In this document: positions 16,854-25,847 of the stretch, piece by piece | How positions within the stretch are numbered: the first letter of the stretch is position 1 | Layout of the letters: every line of letters starts with the position of its first letter | Assembly (NCBI RefSeq): GCF_005796225.1 | Contig: NZ_VAHO01000007.1 | Location: 124,001 to 188,000, forward strand | DNA length: 64,000 nucleotides | Reading direction: 5' to 3' | Origin: Pseudarthrobacter sp. NamE5 | GTDB lineage: Bacteria; Actinomycetota; Actinomycetes; Actinomycetales; Micrococcaceae | Notes under the pieces: generated by a model | What the model was told of the DNA's origin: nothing | What the model saw: only the letters and a program-made list of their open reading frames with translations | The model's database searches: none | Translations under genes and position numbers: made by a program

Positions 16854-17711
16854 ATGCCCGTCGTAACCATGCGCCAGCTGCTTGACAGCGGCGTCCACTT
16901 TGGTCACCAGACCCGCCGTTGGAACCCGAAGATGAAGCGCTTCATCTTCACCGAGCGCAACGGCATCTACATCATCGACCTTCAGCAGTCGCTGTCCTAC
17001 ATCGACCGTGCGTACGAGTTCGTGAAGGCCACCGTTGCCCACGGCGGCACCGTGCTCTTCGTCGGCACCAAGAAGCAGGCCCAGGAAGCAATTGCCGAGC
17101 AGGCAACCCGCGTCGGCCAGCCCTACGTGAACCAGCGCTGGCTCGGCGGCATGCTGACCAACTTCCAGACCGTCGCCAAGCGCATCCAGCGCATGAAGGA
17201 ACTCGAAGAGATCGACTTCGACGACGTCGCCGGCTCCGCTTACACCAAGAAGGAGCTGCTGCTCCTCAAGCGCGAACTCACCAAGCTCGAAGCCAACCTC
17301 GGCGGCATCCGCAACCTGACCAAGGCACCGTCCCTGCTCTGGGTCGTGGACACCAAGAAGGAGCACCTCGCCGTTGACGAGGCCAAGAAGCTGAACATCC
17401 CGGTGGTGGCCATCCTGGACACCAACTGCGATCCGGACGAGGTCGACTTCCCGATCCCGGGCAACGACGACGCCATCCGCTCCGTGAACCTCCTGACCCG
17501 CGTTGTTGCCGACGCCGTTGCCGAGGGCCTCATTGCCCGCAACAACCGTGGCACGGGTGCTGCTGAAGCTCCGGAAGAGCCGCTGGCCGAGTGGGAGCGC
17601 GAGCTCCTCGAAGGCAACAAGGCTGAAGCTGCTGCCGCACCGGCAGAGGAAGCTGCAGCCCCCGCTGCAGAGGCTCCCGCCGCTGACGCTTCCGCTGAAG
17701 AAGCCAAGTAA
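16854..17711 (+). CDS. rpsB: 30S ribosomal protein S2
   Basis: S2 is a primary component of the small-subunit platform. The product begins [26 protein letters not shown] and contains the S2 signatures near FVGTKKQAQ and in the P-x2-DTN region ([20 protein letters not shown]). The 285 residues include an acidic, Ala-rich C-terminal tail of about 50 residues, typical of actinobacterial S2. ATG 16854 has AAGGAG at 16841-16846. The frame upstream of it is not conserved. tsf follows after a strong hairpin. Confidence 0.97.
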   Translation: MPVVTMRQLLDSGVHFGHQTRRWNPKMKRFIFTERNGIYIIDLQQSLSYIDRAYEFVKATVAHGGTVLFVGTKKQAQEAIAEQATRVGQPYVNQRWLGGMLTNFQTVAKRIQRMKELEEIDFDDVAGSAYTKKELLLLKRELTKLEANLGGIRNLTKAPSLLWVVDTKKEHLAVDEAKKLNIPVVAILDTNCDPDEVDFPIPGNDDAIRSVNLLTRVVADAVAEGLIARNNRGTGAAEAPEEPLAEWERELLEGNKAEAAAAPAEEAAAPAAEAPAADASAEEAK

Positions 17712-17760
17712 CACAAGTAAATCCGGATTCTCCGGCGCCGTCCTGCGGTGCCCGGAGCTG

Positions 17761-17801
17761 CTGACAGGATGGCAGCCCACCACGGGCTGCCGTCCTGTCA
17801 G
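17761..17801 (+). terminator. Strong hairpin between rpsB and tsf
   Basis: An 18-bp stem (17761-17778 with 17784-17801) has a single G-T pair and a five-base loop. There is no T-run after it. It may be an attenuator, an RNA-processing site or an mRNA stabiliser that sets S2 and EF-Ts levels apart. Confidence 0.65.
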
Positions 17802-17840
17802 TCCGTACACCACAACACATTTCTAGACAGAGGGGTTCAC

Positions 17841-18677
17841 ATGGCGAACTACACTGCCGCGGACATCAAGGCCCTGCGCGAGCGCACCGGCGCCGGCATG
17901 ATGGACGTCAAGAAGGCTCTTGACGAAGCCAACGGTGACGCCGAGAAGGCCATCGAAATCATCCGCATCAAGGGCCTCAAGGGCGCTACCAAGCGTGAAG
18001 GCCGCTCCACCGCTGAAGGCCTGGTGGCCGCGAAGGTCAGCAACGGCGTCGGCGTCATGATCGAGGTCAACTGCGAAACCGACTTCGTTGCCAAGGCTGA
18101 CAAGTTCATCCAGCTGGCCGACAAGGTCCTGGCCGTTGCCGTTGAGTCCGGCGCTGCCGACCTCGACGCCCTGCTCGCCACCGACGTCGACGGCAAGCCC
18201 CTCTCCGAGGTCGTCGTCGAAGAAGGTGCTGTCCTGGGCGAAAAGGTTGTTGTCCGCCGCATCTCCCGCATCGAGGGCGCAACGGTCGACGCTTACCTGC
18301 ACAAGACCTCCAAGGACCTGCCCGCCCAGGTTGGCGTCCTGTTCGCAGTTGACGGTGAAGGCGAAGCCGCTGCCACCGCTGCCCACGATGTTGCCGTCCA
18401 CATCGCTGCCATGGCCCCGAACTACCTGACCCGCGAAGACGTTCCGTCCGAGCTGGTTGAGTCCGAGCGCCGCATCGCCGAAGAGACCGCAAAGGCCGAG
18501 GGCAAGCCCGAAGCCGCGCTCACCAAGATTGTCGAAGGCCGCGTGACCGGCTTTTACAAGGGTGAGGTCCTGGTTGACCAGGCGTTCGCCAAGGATGCCA
18601 AGAAGTCCGTGGCACAGGTCCTCGAAGAGGCCGGTGTCAAGGGAACCGCGTTCGCGCGTTTCCGCGTCGGCTCCTAG
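17841..18677 (+). CDS. tsf: Translation elongation factor Ts
   Basis: EF-Ts recycles EF-Tu by exchanging GDP for GTP. The N-terminal UBA-like domain and first signature are clear ([20 protein letters not shown]), followed by the second signature ...[13 protein letters not shown]. The length of 278 residues matches the family. ATG 17841 (MANYTAADI) has AGGGG upstream; the frame before it lies in the intercistronic hairpin. It is co-transcribed with rpsB and followed by a strong terminator. Confidence 0.97.
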   Translation: MANYTAADIKALRERTGAGMMDVKKALDEANGDAEKAIEIIRIKGLKGATKREGRSTAEGLVAAKVSNGVGVMIEVNCETDFVAKADKFIQLADKVLAVAVESGAADLDALLATDVDGKPLSEVVVEEGAVLGEKVVVRRISRIEGATVDAYLHKTSKDLPAQVGVLFAVDGEGEAAATAAHDVAVHIAAMAPNYLTREDVPSELVESERRIAEETAKAEGKPEAALTKIVEGRVTGFYKGEVLVDQAFAKDAKKSVAQVLEEAGVKGTAFARFRVGS

Positions 18678-18690
18678 CCGGAACTGCAAG

Positions 18691-18720
18691 GGGGTGGCCA
18701 CTTCGGTGGCCGCCCCTTTT
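18691..18720 (+). terminator. Rho-independent terminator after tsf
   Basis: An 11-bp stem (18691-18701 with 18706-18716, one G-T pair) is closed by a TTCG tetraloop and followed by four T. Confidence 0.88.
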
Positions 18721-18816
18721 GCATGCGCGGGACGCCCCGAATGGGACAGGCCCTGTATGGGACCTTTGGCCGCGCAGCAGGATAACCTTTTTAGAGTTCA
18801 CCAACGGGAAGGCATC

Positions 18817-19554
18817 ATGGAAGCCGTCAACACTGTAATCCAGCCAGAGAAAAGCCGACGCCGTGTCCTCCTGAAGCTTTCAGGCGAGGTTTTTGGCGGC
18901 GGGAAGCTGGGCGTTGACCCCGAGACCGTCCGCGACGTCGCCAAACAGATCGCCGCAGCCGTTCCCGAGGTGGAGGTCGCTATCGTGGTGGGCGGCGGCA
19001 ACTTCTTCCGCGGCGCGGAGCTGTCCCAGAGTGGCATGGACCGCTCGCGTGCCGACTACATGGGCATGCTCGGCACCGTCATGAACTGCCTTGCCCTGCA
19101 GGATTTCCTGGAGCAGGCCGGCGTCGAGACCCGGGTACAGAGTGCCATCACCATGGGGCAGGTCGCCGAGGCCTACATTCCCCGCCGGGCCATCCGGCAC
19201 ATGGAAAAGGGCCGTGTGGTCATTTTCGGTGCCGGCGCGGGCCTGCCGTACTTCTCCACCGACACCGTTGCCGCGCAGCGGGCCCTCGAGGTCCACGCCG
19301 ACGTGGTCCTGATGGCCAAGAGCGGCGTGGACGCCGTCTACACTGCCGATCCCAAGAAGGACCCCACCGCAGAGCGGCTCGAAAGCCTCAGCTATGATGA
19401 CGCCCTCCGCCGCGACATCCGGGTCATGGACCAGACGGCAATGACCATGTGCAAGGACAACAACCTGTCCATGGTGGTCTTCGGCATGGAGGGTGAAGGC
19501 AATGTCACCCGCGCCATCCTTGGCGAAAAGCTGGGCACGCTGGTCACCGCCTAG
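18817..19554 (+). CDS. pyrH: Uridylate (UMP) kinase
   Basis: The hexameric enzyme phosphorylates UMP to UDP and belongs to the amino-acid-kinase fold. Hallmarks are [12 protein letters not shown] at the N terminus, [25 protein letters not shown] and the nucleotide-binding [18 protein letters not shown]. The length is 245 residues. ATG 18817 has GGGAAGG just upstream; earlier in-frame codons read through the tsf terminator. TAGAGT at 18792-18797 may be its -10 box. Confidence 0.96.
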   Translation: MEAVNTVIQPEKSRRRVLLKLSGEVFGGGKLGVDPETVRDVAKQIAAAVPEVEVAIVVGGGNFFRGAELSQSGMDRSRADYMGMLGTVMNCLALQDFLEQAGVETRVQSAITMGQVAEAYIPRRAIRHMEKGRVVIFGAGAGLPYFSTDTVAAQRALEVHADVVLMAKSGVDAVYTADPKKDPTAERLESLSYDDALRRDIRVMDQTAMTMCKDNNLSMVVFGMEGEGNVTRAILGEKLGTLVTA

Positions 19555-19681
19555 CTCCGGCTAGGATGTTTTCAGGACAGTTCCGTCCCTGCCCCTGGGG
19601 CGGGGACGGTCCAGCAACACAGAACCACGTTTGTGCATGGAGCCGGCGCCCCGGACTGCACCAGAACCGTCAGGAGAGACC

Positions 19682-20239
19682 GTGATCGAAGAAACCTTGC
19701 TCGAAGCCGAAGAAAAGATGGACAAGGCTGTCGAGGTAGCCAAGGAGGACTTCGCTTCCGTCCGCACCGGCCGCGCCAACCCCGGCCTGTACAACAAGGT
19801 GCTGGTGGAGTACTACGGCTCACCCACCCCGCTGCAGCAGCTCGCCTCGTTCGCGATCCCGGACGCCCGCACCATCCTCATCACCCCCTTCGATAAGACG
19901 GCGCTTCGCGACATCGAGCGCGCGCTGAGCGATTCCGAGGTGGGCGCCAACCCCTCCAACGACGGCAACGTCATCCGGATCACCATCCCGGAGCTGACCA
20001 AGGAACGCCGCAAGGAATACGTCAAGATCGTCAAGACCAAGGGCGAGGACGCCAAGGTGTCCATCCGCAACATCCGCCGCAAGGCGAAGGAAACCCTGGA
20101 CAGGCTGGTCAAGGACGGGGAGGCGGGCGAGGACGAGGGCACCCGCGCCGAGAAGGAACTCGACAGCATCACCAAGGCCCACGTGGACGGCATCGACGAG
20201 CTGCTCAAGCGCAAGGAAGCAGAGCTGCTCGAAGTCTGA
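19682..20239 (+). CDS. frr: Ribosome recycling factor
   Basis: RRF splits the post-termination ribosome together with EF-G. The 185-residue product shows the full family pattern: [39 protein letters not shown], and [15 protein letters not shown](Y/L)VK. GTG 19682 is preceded by CAGGAGAG at good spacing. The stop overlaps the ATG of cdsA (TGATG), so the two are co-translated. Confidence 0.96.
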   Translation: MIEETLLEAEEKMDKAVEVAKEDFASVRTGRANPGLYNKVLVEYYGSPTPLQQLASFAIPDARTILITPFDKTALRDIERALSDSEVGANPSNDGNVIRITIPELTKERRKEYVKIVKTKGEDAKVSIRNIRRKAKETLDRLVKDGEAGEDEGTRAEKELDSITKAHVDGIDELLKRKEAELLEV

Positions 20240-21162
20240 TGGGCCAGGCAGATCAGGCCCCGGCATCAAGGGCGCGCACACGGGGGAAGCAGCCCAGGAG
20301 CAACCCGACGCCAAAGGCCGGCAGGAACCTGCCGGCCGCCGTCGTGGTGGGTCTGGCCATGCTGTTTGCCGTGCTGGGCGGACTGCTGTTCCTCCCGCTT
20401 GGTTTCGTTGCGGTAACCACCACCTTCGCCGTCTTCGGCGTGTGGGAGATTTACCGGGCCCTGGAGGCCAACGGAACCAGGATGCCCATCATTCCGGTAA
20501 TGACCGGCACGGTGGCCATGCCGTTCGCAGCCTACCTCGGCGGCATTGAAAGCCTCCTGTTCGCCATGCTGCTGAGCTCGGTGGCGGTGCTGCTGTGGCG
20601 GTCCATCGAAAGTGCTGCAGGTTCCGCCAACAGCATCTTCGCCGGTGTCTTCACGTTGGGCTGGGTGCCGTTCTTCATCAGCTTCGCGGCCCTGCCGCTG
20701 CATGCCGCCGGGGGTGCAACACCCCTGGGGCTCTGGCCAGGCGGGACCGTTCCCGAAGGTGCCTGGCAGATAGCGGTGATGCTGCTGCTGGTGGTGTCCA
20801 ACGACACCTTCGGCTACCTGGTGGGCGCGTCCCTGGGCAAGCATCCCATGGCACCCAAGATCAGTCCCAAGAAATCGTGGGAGGGTTTTGCCGGCTCCAT
20901 TGGCGGCGCGATGCTCATCGGCATCCTTGCCTGCCTTTTTATCCTCGATAAACCGTGGTGGGTGGGCGTGGTGCTGGCAGTCGGTCTGGTGGCTGCTTCC
21001 ACCGCCGGCGACCTGGCCGAATCGATGGTCAAGCGGGAGCTGGGGATCAAGGACATGAGCAGCATCCTGCCGGGGCATGGCGGAGTCATGGACCGGCTCG
21101 ATTCCATTGTGTTTGCGTCGCCGGTTGCCTTTGTCCTGTACGTTCTGGTGTCCGGCGCCTGA
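20239..21162 (+). CDS. cdsA: Phosphatidate cytidylyltransferase
   Basis: This integral membrane enzyme makes CDP-diacylglycerol from phosphatidate and CTP, the precursor of all phospholipids. The C-terminal CDP-DAG synthase signature is complete as SMVKRELGIKD...LPGHGGVMDRLD. About eight hydrophobic segments are seen after a 30-residue basic, Pro-rich N-terminal tail. The length of 307 residues is normal for actinobacteria. It is coupled to frr by a TGATG overlap. Confidence 0.94.
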   Translation: MGQADQAPASRARTRGKQPRSNPTPKAGRNLPAAVVVGLAMLFAVLGGLLFLPLGFVAVTTTFAVFGVWEIYRALEANGTRMPIIPVMTGTVAMPFAAYLGGIESLLFAMLLSSVAVLLWRSIESAAGSANSIFAGVFTLGWVPFFISFAALPLHAAGGATPLGLWPGGTVPEGAWQIAVMLLLVVSNDTFGYLVGASLGKHPMAPKISPKKSWEGFAGSIGGAMLIGILACLFILDKPWWVGVVLAVGLVAASTAGDLAESMVKRELGIKDMSSILPGHGGVMDRLDSIVFASPVAFVLYVLVSGA

Positions 21163-21251
21163 CACGAACCTGTGCCGGAGCGGCAGACGTTTTCCGGCCC
21201 ACATAAGCTGGTGCAGAAGCATTACGGCTGAAGAGCACTGAAGGAAGCAAA

Positions 21252-21836
21252 GTGGCATTGGACATTCATCGGCAGATCCCTGCGTCCTTTGAGCGCGTGC
21301 AGCGCGGTGAGTACGGCTACAACGCCAGGCAGGTGGATGAGTTCCTGCAGCGGGCACGCGTGTCATTGGAGACCCCGGAGGCGGCAACCGACCCCATCAA
21401 CAGCGGGGACGTCAGGGCAGTGTCCTTCGATCCCGTGAAGGGCGGCTATTCCGCCGCGGTGGTGGACGCTGCCCTGGATCGGCTCGAGGACGCCTTCGCC
21501 CGGCGGGAACGGGACGAGCTGATCGCAGCCCGCGGCGAGGAAGCCTGGCTGCGCGAGATCGGAAACCTGTCCGGCATACTGCGCGGCCGGCTCCACCGGC
21601 CCGACGGGGACCGCTTCCGCCGCCCCTCCAAAAAGAAGGTGCGCAGTTACAACACGGACGACGTCGACCGGCTTTGCCGCGAGCTGATTGCCTACCTGGA
21701 GCAGGACAAGCCGCTCAGCGTGGACAGTGTGCGCCGCGCAGCGTTCCGCCCGGCCGATGGGCGGGAAGGGTATGAGGAAGCCCAGGTAGACGCATTCCTG
21801 GACCGGGTTATCGAACTGATGGCTGCCATCGACTGA
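21252..21836 (+). CDS. DivIVA-domain repeat protein
   Basis: The 194-residue protein has up to four DivIVA-type units of the form F-x-x-V-x-x-GY-x-x-x-x-VD-x-FL: residues 12-35 (SFERVQRGEYGYNARQVDEFL), about 57-82, about 128-150 and 160-190 (AAFRPADGREGYEEAQVDAFL). Units 1 and 4 match best. No coiled-coil tail like that of true DivIVA/Wag31 is present. It probably attaches to curved membrane or to a polar or divisome scaffold, but no role is established. GTG 21252 has GAAGGAAG upstream. Confidence 0.8.
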   Translation: MALDIHRQIPASFERVQRGEYGYNARQVDEFLQRARVSLETPEAATDPINSGDVRAVSFDPVKGGYSAAVVDAALDRLEDAFARRERDELIAARGEEAWLREIGNLSGILRGRLHRPDGDRFRRPSKKKVRSYNTDDVDRLCRELIAYLEQDKPLSVDSVRRAAFRPADGREGYEEAQVDAFLDRVIELMAAID

Positions 21837-21852
21837 CCGGGTTCATGCCCGG
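21837..21852. terminator. Short hairpin between convergent genes
   Basis: CCGGG (21837-21841) pairs with CCCGG (21848-21852) around a six-base loop, between the stops of the DivIVA-repeat gene and the minus-strand symporter gene. It is weak and has no T-run. Confidence 0.35.
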
Positions 21853-21881
21853 GAACCGACGCCGGAGGGGATACGGGACGT

Positions 21882-23348
21882 TCAGCGTTCGGTCGCCAGC
21901 GGCCGCTCCGGGGTATGGAGCCGCGTCATGACCCGGGACATGGTTTTCGGAACCCGGTGCACGGTTGCCCGGGACACCAGGACCATCACTGCGAAGGCTG
22001 CCGGAACCGTCCACGCAGCGGGCTGGGCAAGCCAGGCAGGTGTGCTTGCGGCCCCGGCCAGCGCGCCCATAACCATTGCTCCGCCGCACAGCACTCCTCC
22101 TGTCAGCATTCCGGCGATCGCCCCGGCATCGGTAAGGCCCCGCCACCAGATCCCCAGGAGCAGTACGGGGCAGACGGTGGAAGCGGTGAAGGCGAACACC
22201 AGCCCCACGCTTCCCGCCAGGGCGAAGGAGTCGGTCATGAAGGCGAACCCCAGGGGGACAAGGGCGGACACCACGGCAGCGAGCCGGAAGCCGTCCACGC
22301 CGCCGCCCAGCACGTCCTGGCTGATGACCCCCGCCAGGGAGACCACCAGGCCCGAGGTGGTGGAGAGGAACGCAGCGAAGGCGCCCGCCACCACCAGGGC
22401 GGACAGCAGGTCGCCCGCCGTGCCGCCCACCAGTTCGCCCGGCAGCAGCAGCACCATGGCGTCCGCCTGCCCGGACCGCGCCAGGCCGGGCGCGAACACG
22501 CGTCCCACCAGCCCGTACGCGGTGGGAAACAGGTAGAACACGGACATCAGGCCCAGGACGATCAGCGTGGTGCGGCGGGCGGACTGCCCGTCCGGGTTGG
22601 TGTAGAAGCGCACCAGAACGTGGGGGAGCCCCAGGGTTCCAAACAGCAGGGCCACGAGCAGCGACACGTTCTGGTACAGCCCGGCCGGGGCAACGCCTGT
22701 CGGATTGGCCGCAGGCGGGGCCAGCGCCGGCGTTCCGTTTCCGGCGAGAACGAAGATGATGAAGAGGATTGGGACGGCCAGTGCCGTCAGCTTCAACCAG
22801 TACTGGAACGCCTGGACGAAGGTGATGGAGCGCATTCCGCCTGCGACCACGGTCAGGCAGACAACCACCACCACGGCCACCGAACCAGCCCAGGACGGCA
22901 GGCCGGTGGTGATGCGGATAGTCAGGGCAGCACCATGGAGCTGGGGCACGATGTACAGCCAGCCCACCAGCACCACCACCAGGCTGGTGACCCGCCGCAC
23001 CGCGCGGGAGTCCAGCCGGGCCTCAGTGAAGTCGGGAATGGTGTAGGCGCCGGACCGCCGCAGCGGCGCCGCGACAAAGAGGAGCAGCATCAGGTAACCG
23101 GCCGTGTATCCGACCGGGAACCACAGTGCATCGGTTCCGGACAGCAGGATGAGGCCGGCCACGCCCAGGAAACTGGCGGCGGACAGGTACTCGCCCCCAA
23201 TTGCCGACGCATTCCACCACGGCCGGACCGTCCGGGAGGCAACGTAAAAGTCACCGGTGGTCCGCGAAATCCGCAGGCCATAGAAGCCGATGACGGCTGT
23301 GGCCAGGGAAACAACAGCAAGGGCAGCGAGTGCCACACCAGGATTCAT
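21882..23348 (-). CDS. Sodium:solute symporter (SSS family), cassette 1
   Basis: The 488-residue protein has about 13 hydrophobic segments and the SSS pattern GEYLSAASFLGVAGL near residue 52, close to acetate/monocarboxylate permeases such as ActP and MctP. It would import a small organic acid with Na+ or H+. It is the last gene of a minus-strand operon (kinase, response regulator, small membrane protein, symporter). The gap to the small-membrane-protein gene is 21 bases. The substrate is unknown, but the neighbouring sensor may detect it. Confidence 0.85.
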   Translation of the reverse strand: MNPGVALAALAVVSLATAVIGFYGLRISRTTGDFYVASRTVRPWWNASAIGGEYLSAASFLGVAGLILLSGTDALWFPVGYTAGYLMLLLFVAAPLRRSGAYTIPDFTEARLDSRAVRRVTSLVVVLVGWLYIVPQLHGAALTIRITTGLPSWAGSVAVVVVVCLTVVAGGMRSITFVQAFQYWLKLTALAVPILFIIFVLAGNGTPALAPPAANPTGVAPAGLYQNVSLLVALLFGTLGLPHVLVRFYTNPDGQSARRTTLIVLGLMSVFYLFPTAYGLVGRVFAPGLARSGQADAMVLLLPGELVGGTAGDLLSALVVAGAFAAFLSTTSGLVVSLAGVISQDVLGGGVDGFRLAAVVSALVPLGFAFMTDSFALAGSVGLVFAFTASTVCPVLLLGIWWRGLTDAGAIAGMLTGGVLCGGAMVMGALAGAASTPAWLAQPAAWTVPAAFAVMVLVSRATVHRVPKTMSRVMTRLHTPERPLATER

Positions 23349-23369
23349 GGCGCCCTCACCGGTCGCTTG

Positions 23370-23720
23370 TCATCGGTCATCAGCCAGGTCCCGGTACCGC
23401 GACTCATTGCGCGCGGCCATCCGGATGTACAACCAGGCGCTGAGGCCGATGACCGGATAGATGCCCACTCCCAGCAGGAGCCACGCGAACGGGATTCCCG
23501 CCACCCGGGTTTCGGCAAGGCCGGGGACAGCCGCGAGCAGCAGCGGGAACGCGCCAAGAATCAGCAGGAAACCGGACGCCACCACCAGCGCCAGCCGGAG
23601 CTGGGACCTGATCAGGGACCGGACAAAGACCTGTCCCACTTCCGAGTCCTGCGCTGCCTCCCGGCTCTCCTTCGCGGGCCGTGGCGCAGTCCGCGGAGCC
23701 GTCATCCGCACCCTGGTCAT
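23370..23720 (-). CDS. Small two-helix membrane protein, DUF485-like partner of the symporter
   Basis: The 116-residue protein has a hydrophilic N terminus, two membrane helices (about 45-65 and 75-98) and a charged end (YIRMAARNESRYRDLADDR). Small proteins of this plan usually sit directly before SSS monocarboxylate symporters. Sequence similarity to DUF485 is weak here, so I rely on size and position. ATG 23720 overlaps the stop of the response-regulator gene (ATGA). The longer frame up to 23906 lies inside that gene and is a shadow. Confidence 0.7.
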   Translation of the reverse strand: MTRVRMTAPRTAPRPAKESREAAQDSEVGQVFVRSLIRSQLRLALVVASGFLLILGAFPLLLAAVPGLAETRVAGIPFAWLLLGVGIYPVIGLSAWLYIRMAARNESRYRDLADDR

Positions 23721-24433
23721 GGGATGGGCCTGATCCGGGTGGCCTCGAGCTTCTCCCGCACCAGGGGCAGGTGGCGCCTGCTGATGGGCAGGCCGGCCCC
23801 CGCCACGGTAACGCTGGGACCGTCGGCCGCGAGCTTCATGGAGGTCACGTGCTTCAGCGCCACGAGGTAGGAACGGTGCGTCCGGATGAAGCCGGCGCCT
23901 GCCCACTGCTGCTCCAGGTCGGCGAGCGGGACCCGGATCAGGTAACTGGCCTCCGCAGTGTGGAGCCGCGCATAGTCACCCTGTGCCTGGACGTAGGTGA
24001 CGTCGTCGCGCCTGATCATCTTGGTGGTGCCGCCCTGGTCCACCGTGATCATCTCGGGGGCGGCGCCGCCGTCGCGCAGTTCGCTGATGCGCCCCACGCA
24101 GCGGGCAAGGCGTTCTGCCCGCACCGGCTTGAGCAGGTAATCCACCGCAGCCAGTTCGAAGGCATCCAGTGCGTGGTCCTCGTCGGCCGTCACAAACACC
24201 ACGGCCGGCGGCCTGCCCTGTCCGGCGATGGCGCGGGCAACATCCAGGCCGGACACTGCCGGCATATGGATGTCCAGGAAAACGGCGTCAACCGCTGCGG
24301 AGGAGAGGGCCCGGAGGGCTTCGCTGCCGGAGGTGGCCCGGAGGACCCTGCCCACCCGGTCGTCCCTGCCCAGCAGGAAAGCCAGCTCCTCAACGGCGGG
24401 CAGCTCATCGTCGACGACGAGGACGTTAATCAT
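23717..24433 (-). CDS. LytTR-type response regulator
   Basis: The N-terminal receiver domain starts at once with MINVLVVDDE (acidic pair Asp8, Asp9). Asp54 in AVFLDIHMP is the phosphorylation site. The C-terminal LytTR DNA-binding domain spans about residues 135-238 (RRDDVTYVQAQGDYARLHT...IRTHRSYLVAL). ATG 24433 places the receiver strand at the N terminus. GTG 24460, which overlaps the kinase stop, is an alternative. It pairs with the kinase just upstream and probably controls one or both symporter operons. Confidence 0.88.
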   Translation of the reverse strand: MINVLVVDDELPAVEELAFLLGRDDRVGRVLRATSGSEALRALSSAAVDAVFLDIHMPAVSGLDVARAIAGQGRPPAVVFVTADEDHALDAFELAAVDYLLKPVRAERLARCVGRISELRDGGAAPEMITVDQGGTTKMIRRDDVTYVQAQGDYARLHTAEASYLIRVPLADLEQQWAGAGFIRTHRSYLVALKHVTSMKLAADGPSVTVAGAGLPISRRHLPLVREKLEATRIRPIP

Positions 24434-24456
24434 CTTCTTAGGGTAGCTTTCGCGCG

Positions 24457-25665
24457 TCACGCATCGTGGCCGGGCTGGGATTTCGGCACGCGCATGGTGA
24501 TCAGGGTCCCTTCCCCGGGCGCTGTCTCGATGACCAGCCCGTGGTCGTTGCCGTAGACCTGCCGCAGGCGGGCATCGACGTTGCGCAGGCCCACGTGCTC
24601 GCCGTCGGTGTGGCCTGCCAGCATGGACTGCAGCTGTTTCGGATCCATGCCCACGCCGTCGTCCTCGATGGTCACCTCGGCGAACGCACCGGCGTCGTTG
24701 GCTGTGATGCTGATGTGCCCTGGCCCTTCCTTGGCTTCCAGGCCGTGCCGTACTGCGTTCTCCACCAGGGGCTGCAGGCTCAAAAAGGGGATGACGGTGC
24801 CCAGCACCTCAGGAGCCACCCGCAGGCTGACCTGTACCCGTTCACCGAACCGGGCCCGTTCCAGGAGCAGGTACCGGTCAATGCAGCGAAGCTCCTCGGC
24901 AAGGGTGGTGAAGTCGCCGTGCCGCCGGAAGGAGTACCGGGTGAAATCCGCGAACTCCACTACCAGCTCCCGGGCCCGGGCGGGGTCGGTGTTGATGAAG
25001 GACGCGATGGCGTTGAGGGAGTTGTAGATGAAGTGGGGGCTGATCTGGGCCCGCAGCGCCCGCACTTCGGCCTCCATCAGCAGCGTCCGTGAGGCATCCA
25101 GTTCAGCGAGTTCCACCTGCGCGGCCACCCAGTCGGCCACTTCGCCGGTGGCGCGGACCAGCCCGGCTCCTGCCGAGGGAGCGAAGGCGGCGACGGCGCC
25201 CACCACGCGGGTGCCTGCCCGCACCGGAGCGATGACCGCGGCGAGTGCGCTGCCCGTTCCGTCCTCTGGAGCGCCGTCGGGCCCCGCAGGCTGGCCCGCC
25301 GGAAGCACCGCCGTCCGCCCGCCTGCCAGCACCCCTTCCGCCAGGCGCATCAGCTGCGGCTTCAGTTCCTCTGCGGCGCCGTCCCATGCGAGCACTCCGG
25401 AGGTGTCCATCAGCGCGAGCGCTTCGCACCCCAGCAGGGTCCGGAGGTGGCGGCTTGCCTTCGCAGCTCCGGCGGGGTTGAGGCCGCGGCGGAGATGCTG
25501 GCCTGCCTGGGATGCGGCATGGAGCGTGTGATAGGTGGCGCGCTCGGCGTCAGTACCCAGGTCCCGGAAGGAGCGCAGCACCTTGAGCCCTACGCCTGCG
25601 ACGACGGCAATGGCCATGGCGATCACGGCCACGGCCGCGGCGGTCAGGAGGGGGGAGTCCGGCAT
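24457..25665 (-). CDS. LytS-type sensor histidine kinase
   Basis: The 402-residue kinase has one N-terminal membrane helix (about 7-30), a GAF-like region (about 55-175) and a His_kinase/HATPase core. The phospho-acceptor is His211 in AQISPHFIYNSLNAI. The N box is LVENAVRHG (Asn303) and a G box is DDGVGM (335-340). Unlike classical LytS or BtsS it lacks a multi-helix sensor, so sensing may be cytosolic or through a partner such as the symporter. ATG 25665 follows TACGCT plus six bases, a leaderless arrangement. The frame extends to 25725 but that part is not kinase-like. Confidence 0.87.
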   Translation of the reverse strand: MPDSPLLTAAAVAVIAMAIAVVAGVGLKVLRSFRDLGTDAERATYHTLHAASQAGQHLRRGLNPAGAAKASRHLRTLLGCEALALMDTSGVLAWDGAAEELKPQLMRLAEGVLAGGRTAVLPAGQPAGPDGAPEDGTGSALAAVIAPVRAGTRVVGAVAAFAPSAGAGLVRATGEVADWVAAQVELAELDASRTLLMEAEVRALRAQISPHFIYNSLNAIASFINTDPARARELVVEFADFTRYSFRRHGDFTTLAEELRCIDRYLLLERARFGERVQVSLRVAPEVLGTVIPFLSLQPLVENAVRHGLEAKEGPGHISITANDAGAFAEVTIEDDGVGMDPKQLQSMLAGHTDGEHVGLRNVDARLRQVYGNDHGLVIETAPGEGTLITMRVPKSQPGHDA

Positions 25666-25671
25666 GGTGCC

Positions 25672-25677
25672 AGCGTA
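25672..25677 (-). promoter_or_regulatory. -10 box TACGCT, six bases before the kinase ATG
   Basis: On the minus strand TACGCT is followed by GGCACC and ATG at 25665. This supports that start and suggests a leaderless operon mRNA. Confidence 0.5.
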
Positions 25678-25704
25678 GTGGCGGGTGCCGTTTGTCGCAG
25701 CATC

Positions 25705-25722
25705 GCGACCGTTGGGCGACCG
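25705..25722. promoter_or_regulatory. Direct repeats GCGACCG, candidate LytTR-regulator site
   Basis: GCGACCG occurs at 25705-25711 and 25716-25722, eleven bases apart, between the two divergent operons. GACCGTT resembles the ACCGTT core reported for some LytTR regulators. LytTR proteins normally bind direct repeats, but this assignment is inference. Confidence 0.35.
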
Positions 25723-25763
25723 CATTTAGGAAAAGTCTGGAACGCAGGTCATGCACCCAGCAC

Positions 25764-25779
25764 AGTGATTGGAGTCACA
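25764..25779. promoter_or_regulatory. CRP/GlxR-like site AGTGATTGGAGTCACA
   Basis: The sequence fits TGTGA-N6-TCACA at nine of ten fixed positions. It lies 84 bases before the ATG of the DUF485 gene at 25848. In actinobacteria cAMP-responsive GlxR/CRP proteins commonly control acetate and monocarboxylate uptake, so regulation of this operon is plausible. Confidence 0.5.
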
Positions 25780-25847
25780 GTGCGTGGCGTCCCCTGTCCG
25801 GGATCCGCCGCGGGGTGTGTCCAGGCAAGTCTCAACGAGGAGGAACG

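Noticed and set aside
21915-23870. A 651-codon plus-strand frame opposite the symporter and small membrane protein genes
   Set aside because: Low-complexity Gly/His/Gln product with no domain; the minus strand encodes clear membrane transporter motifs.
25761-25781. Direct repeat CACAGTG as a separate element
   Set aside because: It is explained by the two halves of the CRP/GlxR-like site and its flanks.
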